Origin: Anaerolineae bacterium
GTDB taxonomy: Bacteria; Chloroflexota; Anaerolineae; Anaerolineales; Anaerolineaceae
NCBI GenBank assembly: GCA_013178095.1
Contig: JABLXK010000016.1
Coordinates: 38,708 to 102,707 of the forward strand
DNA length: 64,000 bases
Reading direction: 5' to 3'
The notes under the pieces were generated by a model. That model was not told the DNA's origin and ran no database searches. It worked only from the letters and a program-made list of their open reading frames with translations. Positions 37,609 to 46,338 of this stretch are shown here, in pieces. Numbering within the stretch: position 1 is the first letter of the stretch; each line of letters begins with the position of its first letter. The position numbers and the translations under genes were made by a program.

Positions 37609-39026
37609 AAATTCTCCTCCAATATCGCCGCGATGCGATCCATACGCAAACCGTGTGAACCTTTGATGAGGACCACGTCGCCGGAGCGCAGGTTATATTT
37701 CAGCACATCCGCGGCCTCCTGCGCGCTATCCACGCAGGTGATGGCGGTGGGCGGCAAGCCATCCTGGCGGGCGGAATCGGCAATGGTGCGGCCGCGCGGG
37801 CCGACTGCGATCAGATGCTGTACGACTTCCGCTGCGCGTTTCCCAACCAGTTCGTGACCGCGTTGTTCATATTGACCCAATTCGAGCATGTCGCCCAGCA
37901 CGGCGATTTTTTGGCCTGGCAGCTCTTCAAGCAAATCCAGCGCCGCGAGGGTTGATTCGGGCGTGGCGTTGTAGGTGTCATCGAGGATCAGGGCGCCGCT
38001 GTTGGTCTGAACGGCCACCAAACGCAATTGCGTATTGCTGGATGCCAGCCCTTCAGCCATTTCCTGCCAGGAGAGGCCTTCAACAAATCCCACTGCGGCT
38101 GCCCGCAAAATGGTTTGCACGGAATGCCGGCCTAAAATGGGGACTTCCATACGCAGGGATTGTCCTTTATAGTGCATGCGGAATTGGATACCTTTCAACC
38201 CGCGCCCCTGAATTTCATCCGCCCATAAATCCGCTTTGGGATCAAGACCGTAAAACAACACCTGCGCCGAAGTTTGGTCGGCCATAGGGCGCACGAAAGG
38301 ATCATCGTAATTTAACACGGCAACCCCGCGCGGCGCGGCAGGCAGCGCTTGAACAAGTTCAGCTTTGCCTTTGGCGATAGCTTCCTGTGAACCGGCGCGT
38401 TCGGCATGCACCGTGCCGATGTTGGTGATCACACCGACTTCCGGTTTGGCGATCCCGCACAGGAAGGTGATTTCGCCGGGGTAATAGAAACCCATTTCAG
38501 CCACCAGACACTCATACCCGCTGCCCAGGTTCAGGATCGTGAGGGGCAGGCCGATCTCGTTGTTATAGTTGCCGGGATTTTTATATGTGTGGTATTTGCG
38601 CGCCAAAACCTCGGCGATCAATTCCTTGGTGGAGGATTTGCCCACGCTGCCGGTGATGCCGATCACGTGCAAGGCCAATTTTTCCCGCCAGTAACGCGCG
38701 ATGGTTTGCAGCGCAGCCAGCGAGTCTTCAACACGCAGGCAAAAAGGCGTTTCCGGTAAAACAAGCGCATCCGCGGGTGAGCTGCCGCGTAAATCCAGGA
38801 CGCGAACACCCTCCGGCATCTCCTGCTGGACCAGCGCGAGGCTGGCGCCATTTTTAAAAGCCGCCTGCACGTATTGATGGCCATCGGATTTTTCACCCGC
38901 CAGGGCGATGAAGAACGATCCCGGAATGGCTCTGCGGGAATCGATTATCGCTTCGGTGATCAACTGCCCGCAGGAATCAATTCGGCGACCGGTCAACGCA
39001 AGGATAATATCTTGTACCGTTATCAT
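37605..39026 (-). CDS. murF: UDP-N-acetylmuramoyl-tripeptide--D-alanyl-D-alanine ligase
   Basis: A 473-residue Mur ligase adding D-Ala-D-Ala. It has the MurF N-terminal RAIPGSFFIALAGEKSDGHQ, the ATP loop GITGSVGKSSTKELIAEVL, and LILDDTYNATPESTLAALDL near the C-terminal domain. The preceding ligase, MurE, is not beside it, unlike in most dcw clusters. It begins 2 bp after the PBP gene. Confidence 0.95.
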   Translation of the reverse strand: MITVQDIILALTGRRIDSCGQLITEAIIDSRRAIPGSFFIALAGEKSDGHQYVQAAFKNGASLALVQQEMPEGVRVLDLRGSSPADALVLPETPFCLRVEDSLAALQTIARYWREKLALHVIGITGSVGKSSTKELIAEVLARKYHTYKNPGNYNNEIGLPLTILNLGSGYECLVAEMGFYYPGEITFLCGIAKPEVGVITNIGTVHAERAGSQEAIAKGKAELVQALPAAPRGVAVLNYDDPFVRPMADQTSAQVLFYGLDPKADLWADEIQGRGLKGIQFRMHYKGQSLRMEVPILGRHSVQTILRAAAVGFVEGLSWQEMAEGLASSNTQLRLVAVQTNSGALILDDTYNATPESTLAALDLLEELPGQKIAVLGDMLELGQYEQRGHELVGKRAAEVVQHLIAVGPRGRTIADSARQDGLPPTAITCVDSAQEAADVLKYNLRSGDVVLIKGSHGLRMDRIAAILEENL

Positions 39027-39028
39027 CT

Positions 39029-40816
39029 TTATCCTTCCTTTGCAACCAGATTTTGCAGGGCGTCCTCCGGCGGGAGGTCAAGATATACCACCAATTCTTT
39101 GGCAATATCGCTGAACAGGGGAGCAGCAACCACCGAACCCCAGGGAGAAGCCTCTGGTTTTTCCAGCCAAACGTAGATCAGGAATTTTGGATCATCAGCC
39201 GGCCCCCAGCCCACAAAAGAGGCATTGGTCAGGTCGGTGCTGTATTGGCCCTGGACAGGAATTTCAGCGGTACCGGTTTTGCCTGCGATCTTGTAGCCGG
39301 GAACCAATGCCAGAGAGGTTTCGTTCTGTAGCGATTGGACCAGCATTTCGGTCATGGTCTTGGCAGTTTCAGCCTTGATGGGTACGCCCAGCACTTGCGG
39401 GGTAGTATTATACTGTTTCCCGTCCTGGATGATCGCTTTTAAAACATGCGGTTTCATCATCTTGCCATCGTTGGCAACTGCGGAAATGGCAGCAGCCAAT
39501 TGAATCGGCGTTACGGCAATACCTTGTCCGAAGGAATTGGTGGCCAGTTGAATGGGATACCAATCCGAATCGCCGGGCACGCTCATCGGCCAGATTTCCT
39601 CGCCGCCCAGGTCGATGCTGGTGCGCTGCCCGATGCCGAAAGCGCGCATGTAATCGTAGAATTTGTCTTTGCCCAATTTTTCGGTAGCGACCCAAGCCAG
39701 GCACACGTTCAAGGATTTCTGCATGCAGCCTTGCATGGTTTGCTCGCCGTGGCCCTTGCGGTCCCAGTTGAGGATGGTACCGCCGCCGTATTCATAACGG
39801 CCGGAATCATAATAGGTTGTTTCGTCATCGACCACGCCGGCATCAAAAGCAGCGGACATGGTGAGGACTTTGAACACCGAACCGGGCTCGTAAGTCTCGC
39901 TGATGGCACGGTTAAAGGGCGTGCTTTCCTTGAATTGCTCCTGATATTTCCAATATTCGTTGAGATTGACGCGCGGCTGGGTGGCCATGGCGTAAATATC
40001 ACCATTTTCAGGGTTCAAGACAATTACTGTACCGGAGACAGCCCCATATTTTTCAATTGCCTCGTCCAGCTTTTTCTCAACCATAGCCTGGATCTCGCGG
40101 TCAATGGTGAGCACCAGGCTGGCGCCTGCCGGCACTTCGGGCAGACTCTCCAGCAAGTAGGGATTACGCGGCATGAAAGTATCCATGGCATTGCCGGCCA
40201 GAAGATTGTCGTAATATTCTTCCACCCCGTAATACCCAAGCCCTTCCTGGCGATCGCGAAACGCATAAAAACCCAGGATGTTGGAAGCCAGGCTGTTTTC
40301 CGGGTAACTGCGTTTCAGATGAGAACTCCAGATCAAGCCGCGCAAGGAGGGCAGATCGGGATTTTTTCCATAGGGATTCTCAATTTCGTAGGTTTGCTTG
40401 ATTTCACTGAGTACATCAATCACCCCGGAGGGTAGAAAATCGGTGATGACAGCGTAGATACTGTCTTCGGCATCATATTCCTTGGAGACAACCGCGTACA
40501 CATCGTCGTAGGTCAAGCCATTGATGCCTTCCAGCGTGCGGGCGATGGTGTCGGGATTGGTGACGTATTCCAGCATGACGCCCAATTCGTAAACGTCCTC
40601 ATCTCCAGCCAGCAAGCGGCCCCAACGGTCGTAGATATTACCGCGTTCGGGCGTGTAATTTTCAATGGCATATGAATACTCTTCGTCAGCCCATTGGCTC
40701 AATTCCTGGTGCTTGGTGCTACTCTGGATATGCAGCATTTGCAGCACAATTAACAAGCTGGAAGCGGAGAGGATTACGCCGATGAGCGTCAGGCGGGAAA
40801 AAGTGTCTTTTTTCAT
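39029..40816 (-). CDS. Class B penicillin-binding protein (FtsI/PBP3-like)
   Basis: A 595-residue transpeptidase that cross-links septal peptidoglycan. One membrane helix (about 10-28), a dimerisation domain with TPERGNIYDRWGRLLA, then the transpeptidase domain: S313-x-x-K in YEPGSVFKVL, the SxN motif in QKSLNVCLAW, and KTG in KIAGKTGTAEIP. No PASTA domain is present. Its place between the FtsL-like gene and murF supports the septal (FtsI) role with FtsW. Confidence 0.93.
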   Translation of the reverse strand: MKKDTFSRLTLIGVILSASSLLIVLQMLHIQSSTKHQELSQWADEEYSYAIENYTPERGNIYDRWGRLLAGDEDVYELGVMLEYVTNPDTIARTLEGINGLTYDDVYAVVSKEYDAEDSIYAVITDFLPSGVIDVLSEIKQTYEIENPYGKNPDLPSLRGLIWSSHLKRSYPENSLASNILGFYAFRDRQEGLGYYGVEEYYDNLLAGNAMDTFMPRNPYLLESLPEVPAGASLVLTIDREIQAMVEKKLDEAIEKYGAVSGTVIVLNPENGDIYAMATQPRVNLNEYWKYQEQFKESTPFNRAISETYEPGSVFKVLTMSAAFDAGVVDDETTYYDSGRYEYGGGTILNWDRKGHGEQTMQGCMQKSLNVCLAWVATEKLGKDKFYDYMRAFGIGQRTSIDLGGEEIWPMSVPGDSDWYPIQLATNSFGQGIAVTPIQLAAAISAVANDGKMMKPHVLKAIIQDGKQYNTTPQVLGVPIKAETAKTMTEMLVQSLQNETSLALVPGYKIAGKTGTAEIPVQGQYSTDLTNASFVGWGPADDPKFLIYVWLEKPEASPWGSVVAAPLFSDIAKELVVYLDLPPEDALQNLVAKEG

Positions 40817-41289
40817 TTAACCGCCTCGACTCCGGCAGTGGGGGAAGTGGTCAGGAAAGTGCCATAGAACCAATCCCACAAGGACTGCTGGTAATATTCG
40901 TTGACAACCGGCCCGAGCGTGTTCTCGCTGCCGGGCGGGGGAGCCAGGAGGACAGGATTCTGACCCTGGTAACCGGGAATGACCATGAAGTGCACATTTT
41001 CAGCAGGCGGGACCTGATAACCGGCCTTTTCCGCGCGTTTCTGCATTTCGGTGTAGGAGGTTTTCCAGGCCAACTCGGTGCGCTCATTGGCTATGATGCG
41101 CATGATTTCCTCTTCTTCATAGTGCATATCCATGATCTCCAGGCCGGCCGAGGCTGCCTGGGCGCTGATGATCAGATAAATCGAGAGCACAGCCAGGATG
41201 GCAATAACCAGCACAAGAGAAAAGCCGGCTGATTGAAGCTGCCGTCTCCAGGGTGCCTGCTTGTATGCTTGTTTGGTTTTCTTTGCCAT
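40813..41289 (-). CDS. FtsL-like divisome protein
   Basis: A 158-residue bitopic protein: a basic cytoplasmic N-terminus (MAKKTKQAYKQAPWRRQ), one membrane helix (about 21-45), and an outer segment beginning with a heptad-like helix (EEEEIMRIIANERTELAWK). Sequence conservation of FtsL is low, so the call rests on topology, size and position between rsmH and the PBP gene, the usual ftsL place. It overlaps the PBP start by 4 bp. The C-terminal 70 residues, Pro-rich, are longer than in typical FtsL. Confidence 0.65.
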   Translation of the reverse strand: MAKKTKQAYKQAPWRRQLQSAGFSLVLVIAILAVLSIYLIISAQAASAGLEIMDMHYEEEEIMRIIANERTELAWKTSYTEMQKRAEKAGYQVPPAENVHFMVIPGYQGQNPVLLAPPPGSENTLGPVVNEYYQQSLWDWFYGTFLTTSPTAGVEAVK

Positions 41290-41327
41290 CTATAACTCTG
41301 CCTGTTATATTGACCGAATATCCACAA

Positions 41328-42269
41328 CTACATTTTTTCTGCAACCCGCAATTTCGCGCTGCGCGAACGCGGATTTTGGGCGATTTCCTCCTGTGAAGGT
41401 GTCAAAGCCCCTTTTGTGATTACCCTGATGGTCGCTTTATGCCCGCAAGTGCAAATGACCTGTTCCGGCGGACAAACGCAATCGCGGCTTTCGCGCTGGA
41501 AAAACTGTTTGACCAAGCGGTCTTCCAGCGAATGAAAACTGATGACCGCCAACCTGCCGCCCGGCCGCAGTGCCTGAATGGCCTGCGCCAAACCCTGGCT
41601 CAGCCGTTCCAGTTCGGAATTGGTGGCCATACGCAACGCCTGAAAGGTGCGCGTGGCGGGATGGATCTTACCGCGCTGTCCGTGGTAAACCGCCAGTACC
41701 AATTCAGCCAATTGGGTGGTGGTGCGGAACGGCCGATTGCGGATGATCGCGTCTGCGATTTGGTTGGCACGCGGTTCTTCGCCATAATCCCGCAGGATTT
41801 GCACCAGGCGTTTTTGGTCCAGCGTGTCGAGCAGGCGGGCCGCAGTGACGGATTGGCGCTCATCGAAACGCATGTCCAGCGGCGCTTCTTTGAGAAACGA
41901 GAAACCCCGTCCGGCGGTATCCAGTTGCATGGAAGACACTCCCAAATCGAGCAGCATGCCGTCCACGCTTTCCCAGCCGATCTCGCGCAGGTGATCCGCC
42001 AGGTCAGAGTAGGAACCGTGGCGGATAAGGATGCGGCGCTCATAGGCGGCGGTCCTTTTCCGTGCGATCGCGATGGCGCTGCTGTCAATGTCCAAACCGA
42101 GCACCTGACCTTCGGGAGCGCTGGCCTGCAAGATTCCCAGCGCGTGCCCCGCAGCGCCCAGCGTGCCGTCCACGTACCTGCCCGGACTGGTTGGCCTAAG
42201 GTAATCCAAAATCTGTTGGTAAAGTACTGGTTGATGCGGTACTTCCGCGCCTGCTTCTGGAACTTTCAT
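41328..42269 (-). CDS. rsmH: 16S rRNA (cytosine1402-N4)-methyltransferase RsmH
   Basis: A 313-residue SAM-dependent methyltransferase. HQPVLYQQILDYLRPTSPGRYVDGTLGAAGHA holds the SAM site (split here as HQPVLYQQILDYL and VDGTLGAAGHA); the middle has LLDLGVSSMQLDTAGRGFSF and the C-terminus VISFHSLEDRLVKQFF. All are RsmH/MraW hallmarks. It starts the base after the mraZ stop. Confidence 0.96.
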   Translation of the reverse strand: MKVPEAGAEVPHQPVLYQQILDYLRPTSPGRYVDGTLGAAGHALGILQASAPEGQVLGLDIDSSAIAIARKRTAAYERRILIRHGSYSDLADHLREIGWESVDGMLLDLGVSSMQLDTAGRGFSFLKEAPLDMRFDERQSVTAARLLDTLDQKRLVQILRDYGEEPRANQIADAIIRNRPFRTTTQLAELVLAVYHGQRGKIHPATRTFQALRMATNSELERLSQGLAQAIQALRPGGRLAVISFHSLEDRLVKQFFQRESRDCVCPPEQVICTCGHKATIRVITKGALTPSQEEIAQNPRSRSAKLRVAEKM

Positions 42270-42704
42270 TTAAAATGTCAGATTCAGGTTCTTAAAGTGT
42301 TCCGCGCGGCGGCGCGCATCGCCGATCAATTCTTCCTTGCTGCGCCATTTTTCGGGAGACCAAACCTCGAAAAATGGTCCGAGGCCGACCAATTTCACCG
42401 CGCTGTCCAGTTGAGCGGCATCGCGCAAAAATTGGGGGATGAGCACGCGCCCGGCCTTGTCCAATTCCAGAATGACAGCGCTGCCGAACAACGTGCGCGC
42501 CTGGTCGAGGGCATTTTCATCATTGATGTTCATGGCTTTCATTTTGTGGTAAAGTGTAGTGAATTCTTCGGTGCGCATGACCATCAGATTGTCGCCCATA
42601 CCGCGCGTGATATACGCGCCATTGACAAGCAGATCACGATACTGCGCCGGAATGGTCAGCCGACCTTTATCATCAAGAGTATGGTCAAATTGCCCAAAGA
42701 ACAT
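42270..42704 (-). CDS. mraZ: Transcriptional regulator MraZ
   Basis: A 144-residue protein of two AbrB-like swapped-hairpin repeats; the first begins MFFGQFDHTLDDKGRLTIPA, and the second shows VILELDKAGRVLIPQFLR, each with the DxxGR motif. MraZ forms rings that bind repeats before its own operon. The ATG at 42704 has GGAG 8 bp upstream; the frame extends 24 codons further into the MraZ-box hairpin and is not used. It heads the dcw operon. Confidence 0.95.
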   Translation of the reverse strand: MFFGQFDHTLDDKGRLTIPAQYRDLLVNGAYITRGMGDNLMVMRTEEFTTLYHKMKAMNINDENALDQARTLFGSAVILELDKAGRVLIPQFLRDAAQLDSAVKLVGLGPFFEVWSPEKWRSKEELIGDARRRAEHFKNLNLTF

Positions 42705-42732
42705 TAGTTCTACTCCGGTATAAAAGCCGAAA

Positions 42733-42750
42733 CGCCGGATCGGTCCGGCG
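42733..42750 (-). promoter_or_regulatory. Hairpin in the mraZ leader
   Basis: A 7-bp perfect stem CGCCGGA/TCCGGCG (42733-42739, 42744-42750) with a 4-nt loop lies between the MraZ boxes and the ribosome site. It could affect translation or mRNA stability of the dcw transcript. Confidence 0.45.
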
Positions 42751-42752
42751 TC

Positions 42753-42779
42753 CCACTTTATACCACTTTGCTCCACTTT
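42753..42779 (-). promoter_or_regulatory. Three MraZ boxes at exact 10-bp period
   Basis: On the minus strand AAAGTGG occurs at 42779-42773, 42769-42763 and 42759-42753, each separated by 3 bp. This fits the known MraZ target of short GTG(G/T)-type repeats spaced one helical turn apart. They sit at the predicted transcription start, so binding would block initiation, giving autorepression of the cluster. Confidence 0.8.
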
Positions 42780-42786
42780 TGACTAA

Positions 42787-42815
42787 ATTATAGTCATATT
42801 TTCGTGCGATTACAA
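42787..42815 (-). promoter_or_regulatory. Sigma-70 promoter of the dcw operon
   Basis: On the minus strand TTGTAA (42815-42810), a 17-bp spacer, and a perfect TATAAT (42792-42787). The predicted start is near 42780, right at the first MraZ box. It would drive mraZ and, by gene spacing, the cluster through ftsZ. Confidence 0.8.
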
Positions 42816-42885
42816 GTGTTTTAAGGTAAATCTATACGATCAATAAATGAATTTATAAAAAAATCAATTCAATGCGGGAGGGATT

Positions 42886-43854
42886 ATGCTTTTTGATCTG
42901 CCTTTAAACGAATTACAGGAATATAAACCGGAGCGGGGCGAACCCAAAGATTTTGATCAATTCTGGGAAAGAACATTAAATGAAACCCGACAATTTCCGA
43001 TAGACGCGTCCTTTACCCCGGTTGATTTCGCGTTGGACTTGATCGATACCTTTGATGTGCGTTTTAGGGGATACGGCGGTCAAACCATCAGAGGTTGGTT
43101 CATGCTCCCTAAAGGCGCGAGAGCCCCGCTGCCATGCGTGGTCAATTACATCGGCTACGGCGGCGGGCGCGGTTTTCCAACCGATTGGCTGGTTTTCCCC
43201 TGCGCGGGTTACGCCACTTTTGTAATGGATACGCGCGGGCAGGGATCAGCCTGGCTGAACGGCGACACCCCCGACCTGATCGATGGCGGCTCAAGCCCGC
43301 ATTTTCCCGGTTTTATGACACTGGGAATTCTGGAAGCGGACACTTATTATTACCGACGCCTCTACACGGATGCCGTGCGGGCGGTGGAAGCGGCACGATT
43401 GCATCCGCTGGTGGATGGCAGGCGGGTGATTGCAACCGGCGGAAGCCAGGGCGGGGGACTGGCACTGGTCGTGAGTGGATTGGTGCCGGACCTGGCGGCG
43501 GTGATGCCGAACGTGCCTTTCCTCTGCAATTTTTACCGCGCGGTTACCATTACGGATGAAGACCCCTATCATGAGATCGCGCGCTTCCTGAAAGTCCAGC
43601 GCGATAAGGTCGATACGGTTTTCAGGACGCTTTCCTATTTCGACGGCATGAATTTTGCAGCCCGGGCGAACGCGCCAGCCTTGTTCTCGACCGGATTGAT
43701 GGATACCACTTGTCCGCCTTCGACCGTTTTCGCGGCTTACAACCATTATGCCGGGAAGAAAGACATCAAGGTATATGCCTTTAACTTGCACGATGGCGGC
43801 GGCAGCCACCACGAGATCGAGATGCTCAAATTCCTGAAAAACGTATTAACCTGA
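42886..43854 (+). CDS. Acetyl xylan esterase / cephalosporin-C deacetylase family hydrolase
   Basis: A 322-residue alpha/beta hydrolase of carbohydrate esterase family 7, which removes acetyl groups from xylo-oligosaccharides. The opening [21 protein letters not shown] and YGGGRGFP are family features. The nucleophile elbow is GGSQGG (S187), with the acid at D273 ([11 protein letters not shown]) and base at H308 (GGGSHHE). No signal peptide, so it acts in the cytoplasm on imported oligosaccharides. GGGAGGGATT precedes the ATG. It is divergent from mraZ and appears monocistronic. Confidence 0.9.
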   Translation: MLFDLPLNELQEYKPERGEPKDFDQFWERTLNETRQFPIDASFTPVDFALDLIDTFDVRFRGYGGQTIRGWFMLPKGARAPLPCVVNYIGYGGGRGFPTDWLVFPCAGYATFVMDTRGQGSAWLNGDTPDLIDGGSSPHFPGFMTLGILEADTYYYRRLYTDAVRAVEAARLHPLVDGRRVIATGGSQGGGLALVVSGLVPDLAAVMPNVPFLCNFYRAVTITDEDPYHEIARFLKVQRDKVDTVFRTLSYFDGMNFAARANAPALFSTGLMDTTCPPSTVFAAYNHYAGKKDIKVYAFNLHDGGGSHHEIEMLKFLKNVLT

Positions 43855-44017
43855 TCCGGCAAGAACCTGAAATGCAACTCCCACGGTAGATCCATTTTTC
43901 TCCGGCATTATTCCGTTTTGCCGGGTTGGACAATTATCAAGCTGATCTGTGAAGAATGGTTTTGTTCATAACATCCGATTGCATCCATCTTTTCCGGAAG
44001 GTTTGCGTTAAAGAATA

Positions 44018-44043
44018 AAGGGCAGACGATTTCGTCTGCCCTT
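44018..44043 (-). terminator. Terminator after the small lipoprotein gene
   Basis: A 12-bp perfect stem AAGGGCAGACGA/TCGTCTGCCCTT (44018-44029, 44032-44043) followed on the minus strand by TTTATTCTTT. Confidence 0.85.
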
Positions 44044-44066
44044 GACATGCAACGATCAGGTACCAG

Positions 44067-44597
44067 TTACTGCAAGCAGGGAGAGGGTTTCTTGGCGCTC
44101 AGGCGATTGCCGCAGAAAGGAACGCCGCCGCCCATATTCCCACCGAAGACCGAGTAGGAAGAATCCAGGTAAAAAACGAAGCTGCCGGTGGTGCCCCGGC
44201 TCGAACGCCAGGTTCCGCTGACGGATGTGCCATCAGCGCTGATGGTGCCTTCATACAGGATGCTGTGACCGTCATCGGTAGCTGCGTTGCCGATCAGCGA
44301 ATATCCATCCTGCAGAAAATCAATGTCCAGACGTTCCTGTTTGGTGCCTTCCCAGATGGTCCAGGGGCCGTCCAGATACACCATCACGGTGGGAGTTACG
44401 GCCAGAGTGGGCACGCTGGTGGGGACAGCGGTCGCTTCGGGCGTGGCGGTGACTACGATGACTTCCTTAATGACTTCCGGTTCGGAGGAATCTTCCGTTG
44501 CGTCATTTTGCGCAACGATGTAAATCGGAAGCGTGCAGGACAGCGCAACCAGCATGGCTGTGAACAGGGCGATCAGGATAATAACTTTCTTCTTCAT
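44067..44597 (-). CDS. Small lipoprotein of unknown function
   Basis: A 176-residue protein with a lipobox at LVALSC (lipid Cys 21), a linker rich in Thr/Val/Pro (about 50-72), and a C-terminal beta domain with DGPWTIWEGTKQERLDIDF and SGTWRSSRGTTGSF. The beta part resembles small secreted domains common in Chloroflexota lipoproteins; no function is known. AGGAGGTACC is the ribosome site, and a terminator follows. Confidence 0.65.
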   Translation of the reverse strand: MKKKVIILIALFTAMLVALSCTLPIYIVAQNDATEDSSEPEVIKEVIVVTATPEATAVPTSVPTLAVTPTVMVYLDGPWTIWEGTKQERLDIDFLQDGYSLIGNAATDDGHSILYEGTISADGTSVSGTWRSSRGTTGSFVFYLDSSYSVFGGNMGGGVPFCGNRLSAKKPSPCLQ

Positions 44598-44684
44598 GGT
44601 ACCTCCTCGAATACTCTTTTATATTGTATAGCAAATCTGTTTATTTTCAACCAAATATGTTGCAATATATATGCCAATATGTAT

Positions 44685-45836
44685 TTAATCTTTTTTCAAA
44701 CCAAGAGAACGATTCAACAGCCCAAGCGCGGATTCGGCATATATATTGCGATAGAGCGCGTCATTGTCTTTGAAAACTTTCGGAGGTTTTTCACGCAACT
44801 GCATCGAGAGCGCACCTTCTTTGCAGGCTGCCACGCACAGGCCGCAGCCTAAACACTTCCGCAAATCGATATTCAACTTTCCTTCGATCAGCGATAACGC
44901 ATCCGCTGGGCAGGCGGCCAGACAATCCTGCCGCAGCGTGCATCTGGCAGCGTCAAGCGTAACGACGAAACGCGAGGGCGCGGTGGTGTTGCGCATGCCG
45001 CGATTCCAGGCTTTGAGGACACCACAGGAACAGTCACAACAATTGCACAGGGTTTGGATTTTCCCTTCGCAATTGCTGACGTTATGCACCAACCCATGCG
45101 TTTCGCAGTCATATAAAATTCGCATGGCTTCCTCGTATGAAACCTGGCGGGCGTAATCAGTCTGCAATTTCATCTGGGCGAGTTCGTCGAAATAGAAACA
45201 AGTCTCCAAGGGATGATCGCATGCTTCACCGATAATCTTTTTTGAACTGCGGCAATAACAATTGGATAAAGCGATCAGGTTAACCTTCTTTAGCATTTCC
45301 GAGATTACGTCCAAAGGAAGGATCTGGCGCGGATCGGGGATAACCGCGTTGACCTCGATCAGCGTCGAGCGCGATGTGGATTGGATAGCCGGCTCGAGCG
45401 GCAGCACCCGATAATAGGGCGTGCGGGTGGGGATCGTTTCAGCAGCGCCTTCGATCAGGTCATTCATCACCTGGGCGGTAACCCGGCGGAAAAGCGAATC
45501 CTCCCCCTCGCGCACCGCCATTTCCAGCACTACGATGATCGGAGCGCGTTCGTACCCCCATACCCCATTTTTCTGGAACTTGTCCACCAGTCCCTTGGGG
45601 ATCAGACGCCGCAGGGAATCGTGCATTATTTCCCTGGTGATGCCAATTTTTTCCAGTTTCTTTTGCAGCTTTGCTTCGCTGATGAAACCCAGATAGGGAA
45701 GCTGGAAAAAGAAGCGCAGGTCATCGCGGCTGAAAGTCTCCCGCAATGCCTTCTTGAAATCCTCGCGGCGGGGCATCGAGCCGATTTGGAATTCATAATA
45801 CCGGATCAGCTCTTCGTATAAATCTTTATCGCGCAT
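44685..45836 (-). CDS. Double 4Fe-4S ferredoxin-domain protein with N-terminal helical region
   Basis: A 383-residue protein of unknown role. The C-terminal 80 residues hold two clusters: CTLRQDCLAACPADAL and CLGCGLCVAACKEGAL. A cysteine-containing middle (about 190-290: SNCYCRSSKKIIGEACDHPLETC and CNCCDCSCGVL) may bind another cluster. Residues 1-130 are helical and contain a winged-helix-like stretch (EAKLQKKLEKIGITREIMH). Similar proteins occur in anaerobes without a proven function; an electron-transfer or redox-sensing role is a guess. TCAAGGAGGATGG precedes the ATG. It seems monocistronic. Confidence 0.7.
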   Translation of the reverse strand: MRDKDLYEELIRYYEFQIGSMPRREDFKKALRETFSRDDLRFFFQLPYLGFISEAKLQKKLEKIGITREIMHDSLRRLIPKGLVDKFQKNGVWGYERAPIIVVLEMAVREGEDSLFRRVTAQVMNDLIEGAAETIPTRTPYYRVLPLEPAIQSTSRSTLIEVNAVIPDPRQILPLDVISEMLKKVNLIALSNCYCRSSKKIIGEACDHPLETCFYFDELAQMKLQTDYARQVSYEEAMRILYDCETHGLVHNVSNCEGKIQTLCNCCDCSCGVLKAWNRGMRNTTAPSRFVVTLDAARCTLRQDCLAACPADALSLIEGKLNIDLRKCLGCGLCVAACKEGALSMQLREKPPKVFKDNDALYRNIYAESALGLLNRSLGLKKD

Positions 45837-45879
45837 CCATCCTCCTTGACCTTACCCTTAATAGTGTTATCGATATTAA

Positions 45880-45904
45880 ATAATAAATGAATTTCTTTTG
45901 TCAA
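45880..45904 (-). promoter_or_regulatory. Candidate promoter of the 4Fe-4S gene
   Basis: A perfect TTGACA on the minus strand (45904-45899) about 60 bp before the start codon, with AT-rich TATTTA-like -10 options 16-17 bp downstream. Confidence 0.4.
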
Positions 45905-46025
45905 ATCTATTTAGAGTATCTGAGTTTCAGGTCGAATGGATTTTGAACACGAGAAAACACCTGAGATTCAGCGTCCCAGGTAAATGGGTTTAATCAGTTG
46001 TCGTAAAACCAGTTCCAGCTTCGGA

Positions 46026-46202
46026 TTACCCGAGTTGAGCGGCTTCTTCCTTTGAAAGGAATTTAAACATTTTCGAGCCGGTTTCCGGGTCGACTGCTTC
46101 AGCAGCCTTGCGGCCGTTTTTCATGGTTTTCAGGGTAACTTTGCTGCTGTCCACCCACACTTCCTTTTTAGATTTTAGCGAAAAAAACTTGATCATCGTC
46201 AT
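46026..46202 (-). CDS. 58-residue DUF5679-like protein without cysteines
   Basis: A small gene (58 residues) with a strong AGAGGAGA ribosome site 8 bp before the ATG. The core KKEVWVDSSKVTLKTMKNGR resembles the DUF5679 zinc-ribbon pattern (in which two CxxC pairs surround a KNGR segment), but all cysteines are missing, so it cannot bind zinc that way. The tail FKFLSKEEAAQLG is unrelated to that family. The second ATG (codon 3) is an alternative start. Function unknown. Confidence 0.65.
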   Translation of the reverse strand: MTMIKFFSLKSKKEVWVDSSKVTLKTMKNGRKAAEAVDPETGSKMFKFLSKEEAAQLG

Positions 46203-46338
46203 GGTTCTTTTCTCCTCTCAGGATCGGATCGGACGAATGACGCAGATGTGACGTACCCCCGTTATGTTGATTGCATTTGATGTAAATCCATTATATATGA
46301 AGATTCAGGTTTTTTATACGTTTCCTGCGATTAAAAAA

